Below, in pieces: positions 23,061 through 34,250 of a stretch of DNA of 64,000 bases. Source of the stretch: Lolium rigidum (taxonomy: Eukaryota > Streptophyta > Magnoliopsida > Poales > Poaceae); NCBI RefSeq assembly GCF_022539505.1, contig NC_061508.1:34900256-34964255 (forward strand), read 5' to 3'. The translations under genes were made by a program, and so were the position numbers. The notes below the pieces were generated by a model. The model did not search any database, had not been told where the DNA came from, and saw only the letters and a list, made by a program, of their open reading frames with translations. The first letter of the stretch is position 1. Each line of letters starts with the position of its first letter.

Positions 23061-24315
23061 CCGAGTATCTTTGTGGTAACGAAGTAATGGCACATCTCCA
23101 GTATTGGATGAATTTGCTGTAATAATGTAATAGTGCAACACCCGAGTATTCGAGTATTCGGGTGTGACGAAAGTAAATAATAATTGACTCTCGGAAGAGG
23201 AACACTTAGCTTTTTTATCGGGTTCGACGGAGTCGTCGCTGAAACAGGTCGTGAAACGGACACAGTCGATGTAGGCGCGCGGCGTCTAGCTGGGAGTAGT
23301 CGATATTGTGGACGCAGTCGATGAAGAGGACGCAATCGATGTAGTGGATCCACGACGGGGAATACCCGAGTGTGTTGAGTCCACAGTGTCGGGTTCGCGA
23401 CGGGCGAGCCCCCGAGCATGGCAGGTGCATGATGTCGAGTGCGCAACATTGGGCGCGTGATGGCGAACGAGGTCGGCAAAGTAAAGTAGTCGAAGCTTAT
23501 TCCCGATCTGCAGTAATATCATGGCGCGAGAAACTGCACGCAAATAGTACGAGCCGAAAAAATATTGGCCAAATAAATTTTGCGAATAGTAATTAACTGA
23601 AAATATAGCACCTGATTGTCGGCGAACAGAAGAGTCCGATGCTGCAGCGACATGGATGGTGTCGGTATGTTAATGTTCGTGTTTGATGGTGATGTCGGCT
23701 CCTTCAAGTCGATGACGACGCCGATAGTCTGAGTTATCCGCACAGCCCAGTGCTTTGTGTAGTATACATTGTCTTTTAATTTATACATGTACGTAGGAGC
23801 TCGAATCCCCTCCCTGGCAATCGCTCGCTCGAGCGATCGGTTTTTGTCGGCGCGGAGCGCTAACGCGAAAGCGCGACTCAATTCCTTTTTATCACGTAGT
23901 GTTTTAATTGCGTTCACACGTGTTCACACTAACAGCTTGTATTACTACTTTGCAAATTGCATGCAGCCAAGAGCGTTCACACTACATGCATGCACATCCA
24001 CAGAGCATCTCATGGATTTACATTTAATGAGCCAACTTTTCAGCACTTTTTCATAAGTTGTTACATGCATACACATAGCATCTCACTCTTTTTCTCCAGC
24101 ACGAGGCAAACTCTCAATTCTCTTTTTGAAATTCCCTTTTGGGTTTTATTTTCATACGATAATTCCTATTTAATGGGGTCCTTTTGCAATTCCCTTTTTC
24201 GGGCCAGTGGTTTTTAAGGGGGAAAATAACGGGTGGGAAGATCCACTTGCAACTCAAATGAACTACCACTTGCTTCTCAAATTAAGTACTGTTTTAAGTT
24301 GTAAGCTAACAAAAG

Positions 24316-24890
24316 TTGCTAAAATATTTCTAAATGAAATTTACTTTTTAGGGTTGCTAGGTATTTATATTTACCGTTGATAAATAACGGGGCACCGGAT
24401 TGATAACTTGTAAACAAAAAAAGAGTCGCTACATATTTTAAATTAAATTAAAATTTTAGGGTTGATTTTTATTTATATTTACCATTGATAAATAGCGGGT
24501 CACCGGGTTAATAGCTTGTAAACTATAAGAGAGTCGCTAAATATTCTAAATGAAATAGTTTTTAGGGTTATTATTTATTTATATTTACCGTTGATAAATA
24601 ACGAGGTACCAGGTTGATAGCTTGTAAAATAAAAAAATGTTCGCTAAAATATTCTAAATGGAATACTTTTTAGGGTTGGTAGTTATTTATAATTACCATT
24701 GATAAATAACGGGGCACCCGGTTGATAACTTGTAAACTAAAAAGAGTCGCCAAAATATTGAAATAAAATTAGATTTTTAGGGTTGGTAGTTATTTATATT
24801 TACTGTTGATAAATAACAGGACACCGGGTTGATAGCTTCTAAACTAAAAAAAAATCGCTAAACTGTTTCAAATAAAATTAACTTTGGGGT
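24316..24890. repeat. About 107-bp tandem repeat, five to six units
   Basis: Each unit contains TTTTAGGGTT, TATTTATATTTACC, GTTGATAAATAACG and GGTTGATAGCTTGTAAACT-like parts, with starts near TCGCTAAATATT. Divergence between units is moderate. It passes directly into the 298-bp array, with which it shares the TTTACCGTTGAT motif. Confidence 0.8.
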
Positions 24891-26070
24891 TGATAATTTT
24901 ATACATTTACCGTTGATCACTCAAGTACGGAGGGGTTGATTATTCAGATAGAGAGGGTTGATAACTTTTAGCCCGAAAAAAAGTTTCTCGAAACATATCA
25001 ACATGGGTGCTAGTTTTGAAGATCTCGTCGAGACAGATTTATTGGTGAAAGAGAATCTTAATTTGGAGTTGTCGTTTGAAAGTTAAAACGTTTTGAATTT
25101 ACAAATTTGGAAAAGATTCCGCTGACATCAGCATATTCGTCTATTTGTGCATGCATGCAGAACTTTCCCTCAATAGCCTGCACCAGGTTGATAATTTTAT
25201 ACATTTACCGTTCATCACTCAAGTACGGAGGGGTTGATTATTCAGATAGAGAGGGTTGATAACTTTTAGCCCGAAAAAAAGTTTCTCGAAACATATCAAC
25301 ATGGGTGCTAGTTTTGAAGATCTCGTCGGGACCGACTCATAGGTGAAAGCGAATCTTAATTTGGAGTTGTCGTTTGTGAGATAAAACATTTTGAATTTTC
25401 AAATTTGGAAAAGATTCCGCTAACATCACCAGATTCGTCTTTTTGTGCATGCATGCAGAACTTTCCCTCAATAGCCTGCACCAGGTAGATAATTTTATAC
25501 ATTCACCGTTGATCACTCAAGTACGGAGGGGTTGATTATTCAGATAGAGAGAGTTGATAACTTTTAGCCAGAAAAAAGTTTCTCGAAACATATCAACATG
25601 GGTGCTAGTTTTGAAGATCTCATCGAGACCGACTCATAGGTGAAAGCGAATTGTAATTTGGAGTTGTCGTTTGTGAGATAAAACGTTTTGAATTTTCAAA
25701 TTTGGAAAAGATTCCGCTGACGTCAGCAGATTCGTCTTTTCGTGCATGCATGCAGAACTTTGTCTTAATAGTCTGCACCAGGTTGATAATTTTATACATT
25801 CACCGTTGATCAGTCAAGTACGGAGGAGTTGATTATTTAGATAGAGAGGGTTGATAACTTTTAGCCCGAAAAAAAGTTTGTCGAAACATATAAACATGGG
25901 TGCTAGTTTTGAAGATCTCGACGAGACCGACTCATAGGTGAAAACAGATCTTAAATCGGAGTTGTCGTTTGTGAGATAAAACGTTTTGAATTTTCAAATT
26001 CAGAAAGATTCTCGCTTACGTCATCAGATTTGTTCCCTTCTACATGCATGCAGAACTTTCCTGAAATAGG
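24891..26070. repeat. 298-bp tandem repeat, four units
   Basis: Unit starts at about 24891, 25189, 25487 and 25785 (GATAATTTTATACATT). Shared landmarks are ACTCAAGTACGGAGG, TTCTCGAAACATATCAACAT and GTGCATGCATGCAGAACTTT. Units are highly similar, so duplication was recent or the array is being homogenised. It lies inside the LTR element. Confidence 0.85.
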
Positions 26071-28659
26071 ATATACTACAGTCCAAAACGTTCCTAAAAT
26101 GGAAAAAATTATGTCCTAAACCAATCGCTCAATTTGATTTAAGCAATCGATCGCTAGCTAGGGTAGCCCGTAGGAGCTAGCTCTAGCTAGCCAGCTTGAT
26201 CGACCTTTCACCTTTTTTCTTTTTGAATTGGCTTCGAATCTTGTACAGAACTTTGCTTTTGCTTCTGCTAAGAGTTGATCTAGCCCTTGTCCTCTCCTAG
26301 CGCACACGTAGATTGGCGCAGCTAGCATATCCAGCCCTGAATCGTGAATCTTGTTCTCCTAGGAGTCTTCCAGTTGCTTTCTTTCTCTTGCAAGCCACGC
26401 TGCTACTAGCGGCTCGATGCATCAGGTAGGTTTGCTAGGCACTAACAGATCGCGAGTAGGTCTGCCATGCCGCCAGCAAATCATTGCACTATGATGCTTG
26501 GTCTTTTGCACTGTAGATCTGATCTTGCAAGACTCCGTGGCCGCGCAGCACGGGCTGATGAAGAACGGATTCTTGACGAAACTAAACAGACCGCAACAAA
26601 CCATACATCAAACGACGTAGTCGATCGATTGGATCCATCGCGAAATTTTTGAACGGGCCGCTGCCGATGATTGAATAGCTGCTACTGCCGATGAAGTTGG
26701 ACGCATTGTCGGGCAGATGTAATCTAGCCGATTGTTGATGATGAAAGATCCCGCCCGGATGACGAAATCCAGTCGTCGCGATCCCCACGGTCGGCGCCAA
26801 TTGACGAGGGAACACCTCGGCAATGCCTACGTATTGTAGACTAGGGTTTCGGGAGAGAGCGATGATGGAGATTCCGGGGGCGAGATTAGGCACACGACGT
26901 ACCCAGCTTCGGGTCCTCTCGGTGGAGAATCCCTACGTGCTGCTAGTAATCCAGTATAAGATCATAGATGTGTTTACAGGGTGCCGCCGTAGGTGGAGCT
27001 CTATTGTCTCCCCTATTTTGGGTGCCCTGGCTAGCTTTATATATGCAACCAGCCTAGGGTTTTACAAGAGTCCTAGTCGACTACTTCTTCGGGTTGCCTT
27101 GTTGGGCCTTATCCATATTGGGCCGAGCCGATCCAGGTATACCAATAATGGGTACCCGAAGGGTATACCCATGTCAGGGGCGGCCGGCAATTCTGAACAC
27201 CGGCGTTGTAGTGCGGGAGAAAAATAACGTCAAGGTCAGCAATATTCTTACACTGACGCCTGGACCCAAGGTGACAAGTAAAACTATCTCACATTACCAC
27301 ATCGCGACATGTGCAAAACTGCTCAGCAAAACTGCTTAAGATGGTGTAGGGGGCTTTTTACCCGGTATTGGATAGATGTGGGGGTTAAATGCTCTAGTTT
27401 AAAGTTGAGGGGGTGCTCCATCCCAACCTGAATAGTTGTGGGGGTTATATAGACTTCTTTCTAAAAAAAATAAAAAAGGGGAAGAACCACCCAACCGGCT
27501 AGGTAGCCCAAGGCCCAGCCGAGTGCCCCCATGCAGCCCAAGCCCACCCACAGACGAAAACCCTAGGGATTTCTATTTTCGTGCCCTCGGTTCCTTAGTT
27601 GTGCTCAGTTTTCCCCAGCTCCTTAGTTTTTCCTCAGTTTTCCCCAAGACCTTGTCTGAAACCATCACAGGTGCTGTAACGGCCGGTTTCCCGACGGTTG
27701 ACCGTTATCTTCTGACTAGTGGGGCCACGTAGAGCCTGCAAAGACACGTCAGACCATCCTTCTTTGTTTGACCGTAAGCATCGATGTATCCCTGACAAAA
27801 ACACGCACGAGTGGGGCTTCAGTATATCGAATGACAAGTGGGCCATGGCGCTGATACAAGGGGCAATACACGGGTAGTAATAGATTTTTAAACGGAGCTC
27901 TACATCGATGGCACGGAGGAGGTAGCCTGCGGGGTGCCGAGATGAGATCAACGTCCACAAAGAACTGCATGAGGCGAGACCAGGCGCATTAGATAGATAT
28001 GAACTAGACGTGTTTAACCATGCAAAGAAGAGAAGAAATGGTCAACGACATCGACGACTACCTCAAAACTTTGACTGACCGTGTCCGACACGAACGCGAG
28101 CAATATAGAGAAAACTAGTGTCTCTCCTTTCTAGCGTGTATAGATGGGTGCTAGAAGAGTGTGGTGGCGAAGGGAAAGACCTCGCGGTGGTCTGTGGCGT
28201 CCAGCATAGCGGGGCGGCGTGGCCGTGCCCACAGCGGCGTGCATGCATGTTCGGCATTGGCATCGGCATGTACGTTCGGCATTGGCCTCGGCGGTATCTC
28301 CGGTGTGTCGGTGATCGAATGAGGGACGGGATTGAGGGTGCATCCCGACGGTGACCTAGCAGTGGCGGCGAGCATAGCCGTTCTGACCATGACGATATCA
28401 GCATCGGCATCGTTTGGAGGCTGTGGTGCTCGAATCAAGGTGGGAACTGTTTCTTGTACGCCAAAAGTGATTTGAAACAAGTTTCGTGTTGAAGGTTAGG
28501 TAACGAAAGTTTGTAACTAAGCCCAAAATTATACTAGCGCCATGTATGGCAAATTTGACACTTTGTAGAGCTAGCGCCATGATAGAGCTATACGGTTGGG
28601 AAAACTTTTTTGACACTTTTTAGATAGGGTTCCTTGTTGTTACACGTATGGCATCATGT

Positions 28660-29220
28660 ATGGCAAATTTGGGGTCATTTGGAGATGTTCGAAAAAATCT
28701 CTTTGCTAAAACGCATGTCGTTTCGTCTCACTGAAACCAGCTTTTCTAACAAGGTGATTTATTCTACCTTCTCTAAATGACCTCAAGTTTCATACAGCTG
28801 ATCTTCTATACATAGATAGATAGATTGTTTCGTTTTTACATTTTTCGAACTTTTTATTTCCTTTTATAATACCCAATTGATTTTCAGGTCAAAACCTTGA
28901 AAAACAGCATCACGTATGGCATCATTTTCGCCCTAAATTTCAAGTTTTGTGAAACTTTCCCTTTTAGATATTCCTTCTTGTTATAGATATGGCATAATGT
29001 ATGCCAAATTTGGTTAGGTCTCACTGAAACCAGCTTTTGTAACAAGTTAGGTTTTTTCAACCTTCTTAAAAGGGATTTTTTTCTACCTCCTCTAAATGAC
29101 CTCAAAATCATACAGACGATCTTCTATACAAAGATAGGTAGATTGTTTCGTTTTTACATTTTTTTGAACTTTTATTTCCCTTTATAATACCCATTTGTTT
29201 TCAGGTCAAAACCTCGAAAG
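28660..29220. repeat. Imperfect duplication of about 240 bp inside the MULE
   Basis: 28720-28900 and 29015-29218 share TCTCACTGAAACCAGCTTTT, CTCTAAATGACCTCAA, AGATTGTTTCGTTTTTACAT and TTTTCAGGTCAAAACCT in the same order. The short phrase GTATGGCATCATGTATGGCA and variants are scattered around them. Confidence 0.7.
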
Positions 29221-29282
29221 TTAACATAAGTAGATGGTGAACCCTTCCAAACTTCAAATACGAGAGATAGATAGATTGGTTC

Positions 29283-29520
29283 GTTTATCATTTTTACCGT
29301 GAATAGTAATGGCTACAAGAAATCGGTGATGGTTTATCATTTTTTGCGTGAAAAGTAATGGATACAACAAATCGGTGATGGTTTATCATTTTTTTCGTGA
29401 AAATTAATAGCTACAACAAATCGGTGATGGTTTATCATTTTTTGCGTGCAAATTAATGGCTACAACAAATCGGTGATGGTTTATCATTTTTTATGTGAAA
29501 AGTAATGCCTAAAAGAGTTT
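29283..29520. repeat. 49-bp tandem repeat, almost five units
   Basis: Units of 49 bp start at 29283, 29332, 29381, 29430 and 29479 with GTTTATCATTTTT, and include CTACAACAAATCGGTGATG. The last is incomplete. Confidence 0.85.
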
Positions 29521-30284
29521 ATAATTTTTAGCGCGTGAAAATGAATACAGATAGCATACTTAGAGAGTGGAAGGTAACCGCCGACAGAGAGAGAGGGGTT
29601 ATCCTGCCCGTTAGATCATACAATCAACGGTCGGCGGACACGATCCGCGTGACATGGGCTAAACCAATCAGGGAAATGTTGCACGTGTGCGAGAATTTGT
29701 GGAGGGAGAGGGCAAAACTGAGTAGTATCAAGAAACCAAGGGCACATGTGTAATAAACAGACTAAGGGATTCAAATATGAGATTTAAAAAATGGAAAATG
29801 CGTGTTTTGTACAATGAAACCCATCTTGACCTATCTCAAACTATTTGCAATACAAATATACATGAGTGTGAGAATTGTGGCCTCATTTAGACAAAATATG
29901 TTTTGGGGAAAGCTATTTTGGGAAGGGTTTATTGTGGAAAACCATGCACCTTCATAGCTACTAGGTGATTTGAGAAGGCCTTTGAGAAGTGACAATTTAT
30001 GCTAAAACTTGATTTATCTATGATTTATCTATGTTTTGAGAACTGGCAATTTGTGGTAAAGACTCCATGAGTGTGTGCCACTATTTTTTGGAATTTTTTG
30101 CACATTAAATGACTCATTTAACTAGTTAATCTCATTTGTTGACTGTCTGTTGACCAGCCACTTGAGGGTAAAACTGAGCATATTGAACTAGCCAGTATTA
30201 GCACTCAAGGGGAAAACTGAGCACACAAAAAATGCTAGTATAATACTCGAGATTATACATGAGTATATCTAAATTTCCAGGGTT

Positions 30285-30470
30285 AGACTCGAGGACGCGT
30301 GTTGCGGTGCAGAAATGGAAGACGTGCAATTGTTGACGCGTAGACGCGGGTCGCAGTGTAGAAGTCAAAGACGTGCAATCGTGGACGCGTGTCGCATTGC
30401 AGAAGTCCAAGACGTGCAGACGTGCAGCGGTGGACGCATAGGACGCGGGTCGCATTAACCACCCCTCGCC
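30285..30470. repeat. Repeats in the zf-XS promoter region
   Basis: Three to four imperfect units of about 60 bp contain GACGCG(T/G)GT(T/C)GC, GCAGAAGTC and AAGACGTGCA. They end just before a TATA-like TTTATAG at 30471-30477, about 120 bp upstream of the ATG. The ACGTG/GACGCG content could bind bZIP-type factors, but that is inference. Confidence 0.65.
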
Positions 30471-30596
30471 TTTATAGACGCCTCCTCCCACTATCTCTGT
30501 CACTCTCACTCGCCCACGCAACGCCGCCTCTCTCACGTCCTATCATCTTCTCCAAAGCAAAAAACCATCTCCCTCTCCCTCTCCTCTGCCGGCGAG

Positions 30597-31765
30597 ATGG
30601 ACAAGGAGAATGCCAATCCCATCGTCCACGGCGCCGTCGGCTCCAAGCGCGACGCCTCCCTCTTCGACGCCGTCCCCTCAACGGACGTCGCCGCCGTCCC
30701 CTCAACGGACGTCGCCGCCTCCTCCGCCGGTGCATCGGAGGCTGCTGCCGCCGGTCGCGGTCAGATCCCACCGGGATATGACGCCTACGAGTATGTGCCG
30801 TACGTCCCGCCCCCGAACCCCTACGACACTTCCATGGAGGACGCATGGAGCGAGGTAACTATGATTTGCTTCCTTTTTTGTTCCCCATTCCTTTTTGAAT
30901 CCTATTTTTGCTGGTGTAGATGGATTTGTAGAAGGATGAGTATTGGGCTAATATTTGCGCTGATTTTATTCCATTTTGCTTTGATCCCTTCTTGATTTCG
31001 TTTAAGATTTGGGGTTTCGGTTAATGTATGCAAGTAATAATGGGATCTCAATCAGTTAATTAATGCAAGTAATCATAGGATCTCAGTCAGTTATTTTATG
31101 CACGAATCAAAAGATATCAACCGTTTAATTTTCCAAATAATCTGGAATGTGTTCAAGTTCAGATCTGGAATCTGTTTCTTTGCCTATGATGAATGGGTGG
31201 GCACAAATTTTTACAGGGAGGGTTCAGCGAACCATTGCTGTGTACAAATCTGTTGTGCATGAGCTTTGGTTCGATGACTACATCCCTGTAGACATATAAT
31301 CGTGTCCATTCTAACTGAGACTGTCTCTGTTTTTTCTAACTTTGTTATCATGCACGTTAGTCATCTTTGCAAATCATTCACTAATAGTTCCCATTTGATA
31401 TGGATCAGCTGTCTGGCAGCGATAACGTGCATCATGACATCAAGACTCGCCAGGTGCTGCGGAGGCTGCAGGTCGGCCAGTACGTCTCCTACTTCGCCAA
31501 GGGTGTCTACAGGTGCCCCTTCTGCACTAGGAGGCTCGGCGGCACTGACTTCAACTGCCTCCTCACGCATGCCGAGAACATCGGCAACACCTTCCCCAAG
31601 GTCGGCGCGTCGGTGAACCCCCACTCCTTCCGCGCCAAGCACATGGCGCTCGGCATGCACCTCCGCAGCTTCCAGCGGGTGGAGATCTCCGCCGGGCGCA
31701 TGCCTCCGCTCAAGCCCAAGGCTCCCAAGGGGAGCAACAAGTGGAGGCAGAGGCAGATGGGGTAG
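30597..31765 (+). CDS. zf-XS-like zinc-finger protein carried by a MULE
   Basis: Exon 1 30597-30854 (GAG|GTAACT) and exon 2 31409-31765 (CAG|CTG to TAG) join in phase 0 to give 204 residues. The N-terminal third is Ala/Ser/Pro-rich with a doubled VPSTDVAA (about residues 30-45). From residue 87 it is compact: YRCPFC (C122, C125), CLLTHAENIG (H140) and RAKHMALGMHL (H164). This spacing matches the zf-XS zinc finger known from plant SGS3/XS-domain proteins in RNA silencing. The XS RNA-binding domain itself is absent, so a role in silencing is not shown. No stop or frameshift is seen and a TATA-like box is at 30471. It could be a captured host gene (Pack-MULE) or a gene long associated with this transposon family. 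Confidence 0.65.
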
Positions 31766-32290
31766 GCGGAGTCCTGGACGTGTGTTGCTGCTGCCTCCTA
31801 TTTTGTTGTTAGCTAGGGATCCCTTGTTGTTATGTTGTTAGTATGATGGTGTTGTGAAGAACCTCGAACCTGTTACTATGTTTGGCTGCTGTATGCAGCT
31901 TATTATCTAGGGAGGGATCCCTATTATCTATCCCTATTTTACTATATGACCGTGTGAATTTATCGTACATTCCCTGTAGATTTGCTTCTAGATTTAACTA
32001 CATACATATGGACCAGATATAGTACTAGATTGGGCTCCCTACTAGATTTGCTGCCATATTGGGCAAACAACGAGGGCCAAAAGGCACAAATAATAATTGA
32101 AGAAAGACAGGAATACAAGCTTCTCTAGATTTGATACTAATTAGGTGAAAAAAGGCAGAGAGAAGGAGGCGGAAAAGGTACTCTTAAAAGGGAAAATGCC
32201 AATTTGGGCCGAGAGAGACAAAACCCAGCTCCTGCTCACGTGCAACCAAACGCTATCTCGTCCTGTACCACGCGGTCCCTTTCTACCGGC
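31766..32290. other. 3' flank of the zf-XS gene inside the MULE
   Basis: Probable 3' UTR and AT-rich filler up to the right inverted terminus (about 32290-32480). No further gene is supported. Confidence 0.5.
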
Positions 32291-32489
32291 CCCACGCGAC
32301 GCGGGTCCACACGATGCGGCCCCACACGTCAGCACGGAACGGTCAACTAAACGGTAATCCTGCCGTCTGAGCTGCTTCTGCGCGTTTCAAACAAGGACTT
32401 GGGGAAAACTGAGGAAAAACTAAGGAGCTGAGGAAAACTGGGCACAACTAAGGACCCGAGGGCACAGAAATAGAAATCCCAAAACCCTA

Positions 32490-33232
32490 ACCCCACCTCA
32501 GCACTGCCAGCCACTTTCCCACCCCTAAGCCCTCCCACACCCCCGCCGTCAGCCACTTTCCACACAACCCCCTCTCCGTTTTCTTTTTCTGTTTCAGTCC
32601 CCCCCAGCTCTCAGCAGTTGCTCGCTCAAACCCATTCCCAACCCAACCTCCACGCACATGTCGCCGTGGCCGTGGCCAGCTGCTCCGCATTGCCCTCCAC
32701 CTCTCTCCTCCTCACCGCATCCTGTGCTGTCGTTCGTCTCCGCCTCCTGATGCCCCGCTCCTCTTGCTCCGCATGGACCGCCGACTCGTGGTGCTCCTCT
32801 GGTCTGCACCGCCCAGCGCGCAAGCTCCGCCTCCACCTAGAACGCAAGTTCCTAGTCGTGCCTCTGTTGAGAAAGTGAGCGGTGGGGAAGGATTGCCGAT
32901 GAGATAAGGCTGCGTAGGATCCGTCTCATTTTTTTCGGTATTGAGAGGACGCGTGGCACTCTTTGGAACATGACGATTGAATGATCGGACGACGGCTGCG
33001 AGCGAGGCAGCCTCCGGAGGTGGGCGTAGGTAGCGTGTGGGCCGGGGGGCCGTGGCTCACCCTCAATTTCTGGAATTTTATTTTGATAACCCATTCTCAT
33101 TCTACAGTTCCGTGGAAAAAGGCCCAATTGGCCTGTTCGAACCGGTCGTTCCAGACTTCAGGTTTATGTTCCTCCACGCCTCGCGACCCCCCGCCGCCGC
33201 ATCCACGAGGGAGAGCGACAGACGAGGACTCC
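32490..33232 (+). other. GC-rich stretch downstream of the MULE, unassigned
   Basis: This CT-rich then GC-rich sequence resembles a leader. An 86-residue frame at 32618-32878 and a frame at 33037-33255 (GPIGLFEPVVPDFRFMFLHA) are open, but neither is recognised. Together with 27462-27565 it may be the interrupted continuation of one older sequence, possibly an LTR, since the MULE and hAT target duplications let the flanks be rejoined. Confidence 0.35.
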
Positions 33233-33240
33233 CCTGCCGG

Positions 33241-34242
33241 CATGGGCGGAGCTAGAACTATTCATGGGTATGTAATGAATATCCAATAATTTTTGTAAAT
33301 TTTCTTTAGTATATAAGCTCATATATGCCATATATATACATATTAGGGTTCCTGTGTATGCGTTAAACTCGTAAAATTTGAAACCGAGCGCAGTGCACGC
33401 CCATCCCGAGTTCTGCTCGTCTAATCTGGGCCAAATAACTAATTTGGGCTTTCACTGGGTGGTTTTCCTTTAGTCGGGCTGCCAGCCTGCTACTGATCAA
33501 AACCAACTACTGCCGGCTATCGAATCGACAGTGGTCTAAGCTCAAAAAAAAAAAGACAGTGGTCGACGTGAAGGCGAACCGCTCCTCTTCCTCTTCGTTC
33601 TGCCCTCATCGCCATCGATCTCGCCGTCGCCGGTCGCCACTGTCGAGAAACTGCAGGCGCCAGGCGCCACCCTCTCGCCCGCTTGGAGCTCGCCAGATCC
33701 TGCCGCCTTGAATGTATGAACCAATTCTCTCTGTTCCCCTGTCCTCGCCTCCATGAACTGCTCGCCTCACGCGGTCACGCCTGACATTGATGCCGCAGGA
33801 CGCATCAGCGCTGCCCAAGCCGAGCTCGATAGGAACGGTTGTCGGTTGGGTCTGCCGCACATCTAATTTCCGGCATAATCGGTGACAGAGACGCTGCCAC
33901 ACCATACAACAACGAATAACCATCAGCAATTCACCACCACTATTCGTGACTGAATTCTGATCAGTTCACACACAGTAAGACAAGTTCAGTTGTAATTTAT
34001 CGTTTGATTTTCTCCAATTGTGATTCTCTTCAATTAGTTTTAATAAATCACTTGTAGGTTTTCTTTGTAGTTTTTTCTTTGTTCTTCAAATGCAATTTGA
34101 TTATTCTAGACAATAAAATTACTATGAACATTTTGTAGTTCTCTTATTGCTATTCCAAACCTATATATATATATATTATACTGGCATACTGGTTTTCTTT
34201 TTACTTCGAATACCCAATATGAAAATCCTGGCTCCGCCACTG
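33241..34242. mobile_element. Non-autonomous hAT element, 8-bp target duplication
   Basis: The 8-bp word CCTGCCGG flanks it at 33233-33240 and 34243-34250. The ends are CATGGGCGGAGCTAG and, on the complement of the right side, CAGTGGCGGAGCCAG, a terminus form common in plant hAT elements. No transposase is seen in the 1-kb interior; a GC-richer block at 33560-33850 could be captured sequence but is unrecognised. Confidence 0.8.
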
Positions 34243-34250
34243 CCTGCCGG

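Larger units (their letters stand above)
20233..27176 (-). mobile_element. Complete non-autonomous LTR retrotransposon, repeat-rich
   Basis: LTRs at 20233-20618 and 26802-27176 (386 and 375 bp) are near-identical and run TGACGAGGGAAC to GTCA. The 5-bp word GGGGC flanks both sides (20228-20232 and 27177-27181). The element is on the minus strand: next to the right LTR the complement reads ATTGGCGCCGACCGTGGGG, a PBS, and beside the left LTR the complement has a purine-rich CTCGGGGGCTAC. The 6.2-kb interior has no recognisable gag or pol and is largely tandem repeats of several sizes. It inserted into the MULE-like element. Confidence 0.9.
19344..27461. mobile_element. MULE-like element interrupted by an LTR retrotransposon
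   Basis: The left end GAAAGAAGTCTATATAACCC is matched inverted at the right end (GGGTTATATAGACTTCTTTC, to 27461). The inverted similarity extends about 110-150 bp, including ACCGGGTAAAAAGCCCCCTA (left) against its complement at 27340-27360. Long inverted termini fit the Mutator superfamily. Flanks are A-rich (TTTAAAAAA / TAAAAAAAA), so a 9-bp duplication is only partly matched. Removing the LTR element leaves about 1.2 kb, with no transposase; a minus-strand ORF at 19591-19791 is unrecognised. Confidence 0.6.
27566..32480. mobile_element. Complete 4.9-kb MULE carrying a zf-XS gene
   Basis: Terminal inverted repeats of about 190 bp begin GGGATTTCTATTTTCGTGCC (left) and GGGATTTCTATTTCTGTGCC (complement of the right end). 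The 9-bp word AAAACCCTA flanks it directly at 27557-27565 and 32481-32489, a perfect Mutator-type target duplication. No MuDR-type transposase was found inside, so it is non-autonomous. It contains an intact two-exon gene (30597-31765) with its own promoter-like region and several tandem repeats. A relative of its terminus is at 6725. Confidence 0.9.

Noticed and set aside
24316..26070. Regularly spaced repeats that might suggest a CRISPR array
   Set aside because: The whole unit repeats with no unique spacers, units are 107 or 298 bp, and the context is a plant LTR element.
19335..27470. A perfect 9-bp target duplication for the outer MULE-like element
   Set aside because: Flanks are A-rich; TTTAAAAAA and TAAAAAAAA agree at only seven of nine positions, which is not convincing in low-complexity sequence.
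30472..30846. 124-residue Arg-rich minus-strand frame
   Set aside because: Shadow of zf-XS exon 1; composition-driven.
32618..32878. 86-residue frame as a gene
   Set aside because: No recognisable domain, biased CT-rich composition and no splice or UTR support.
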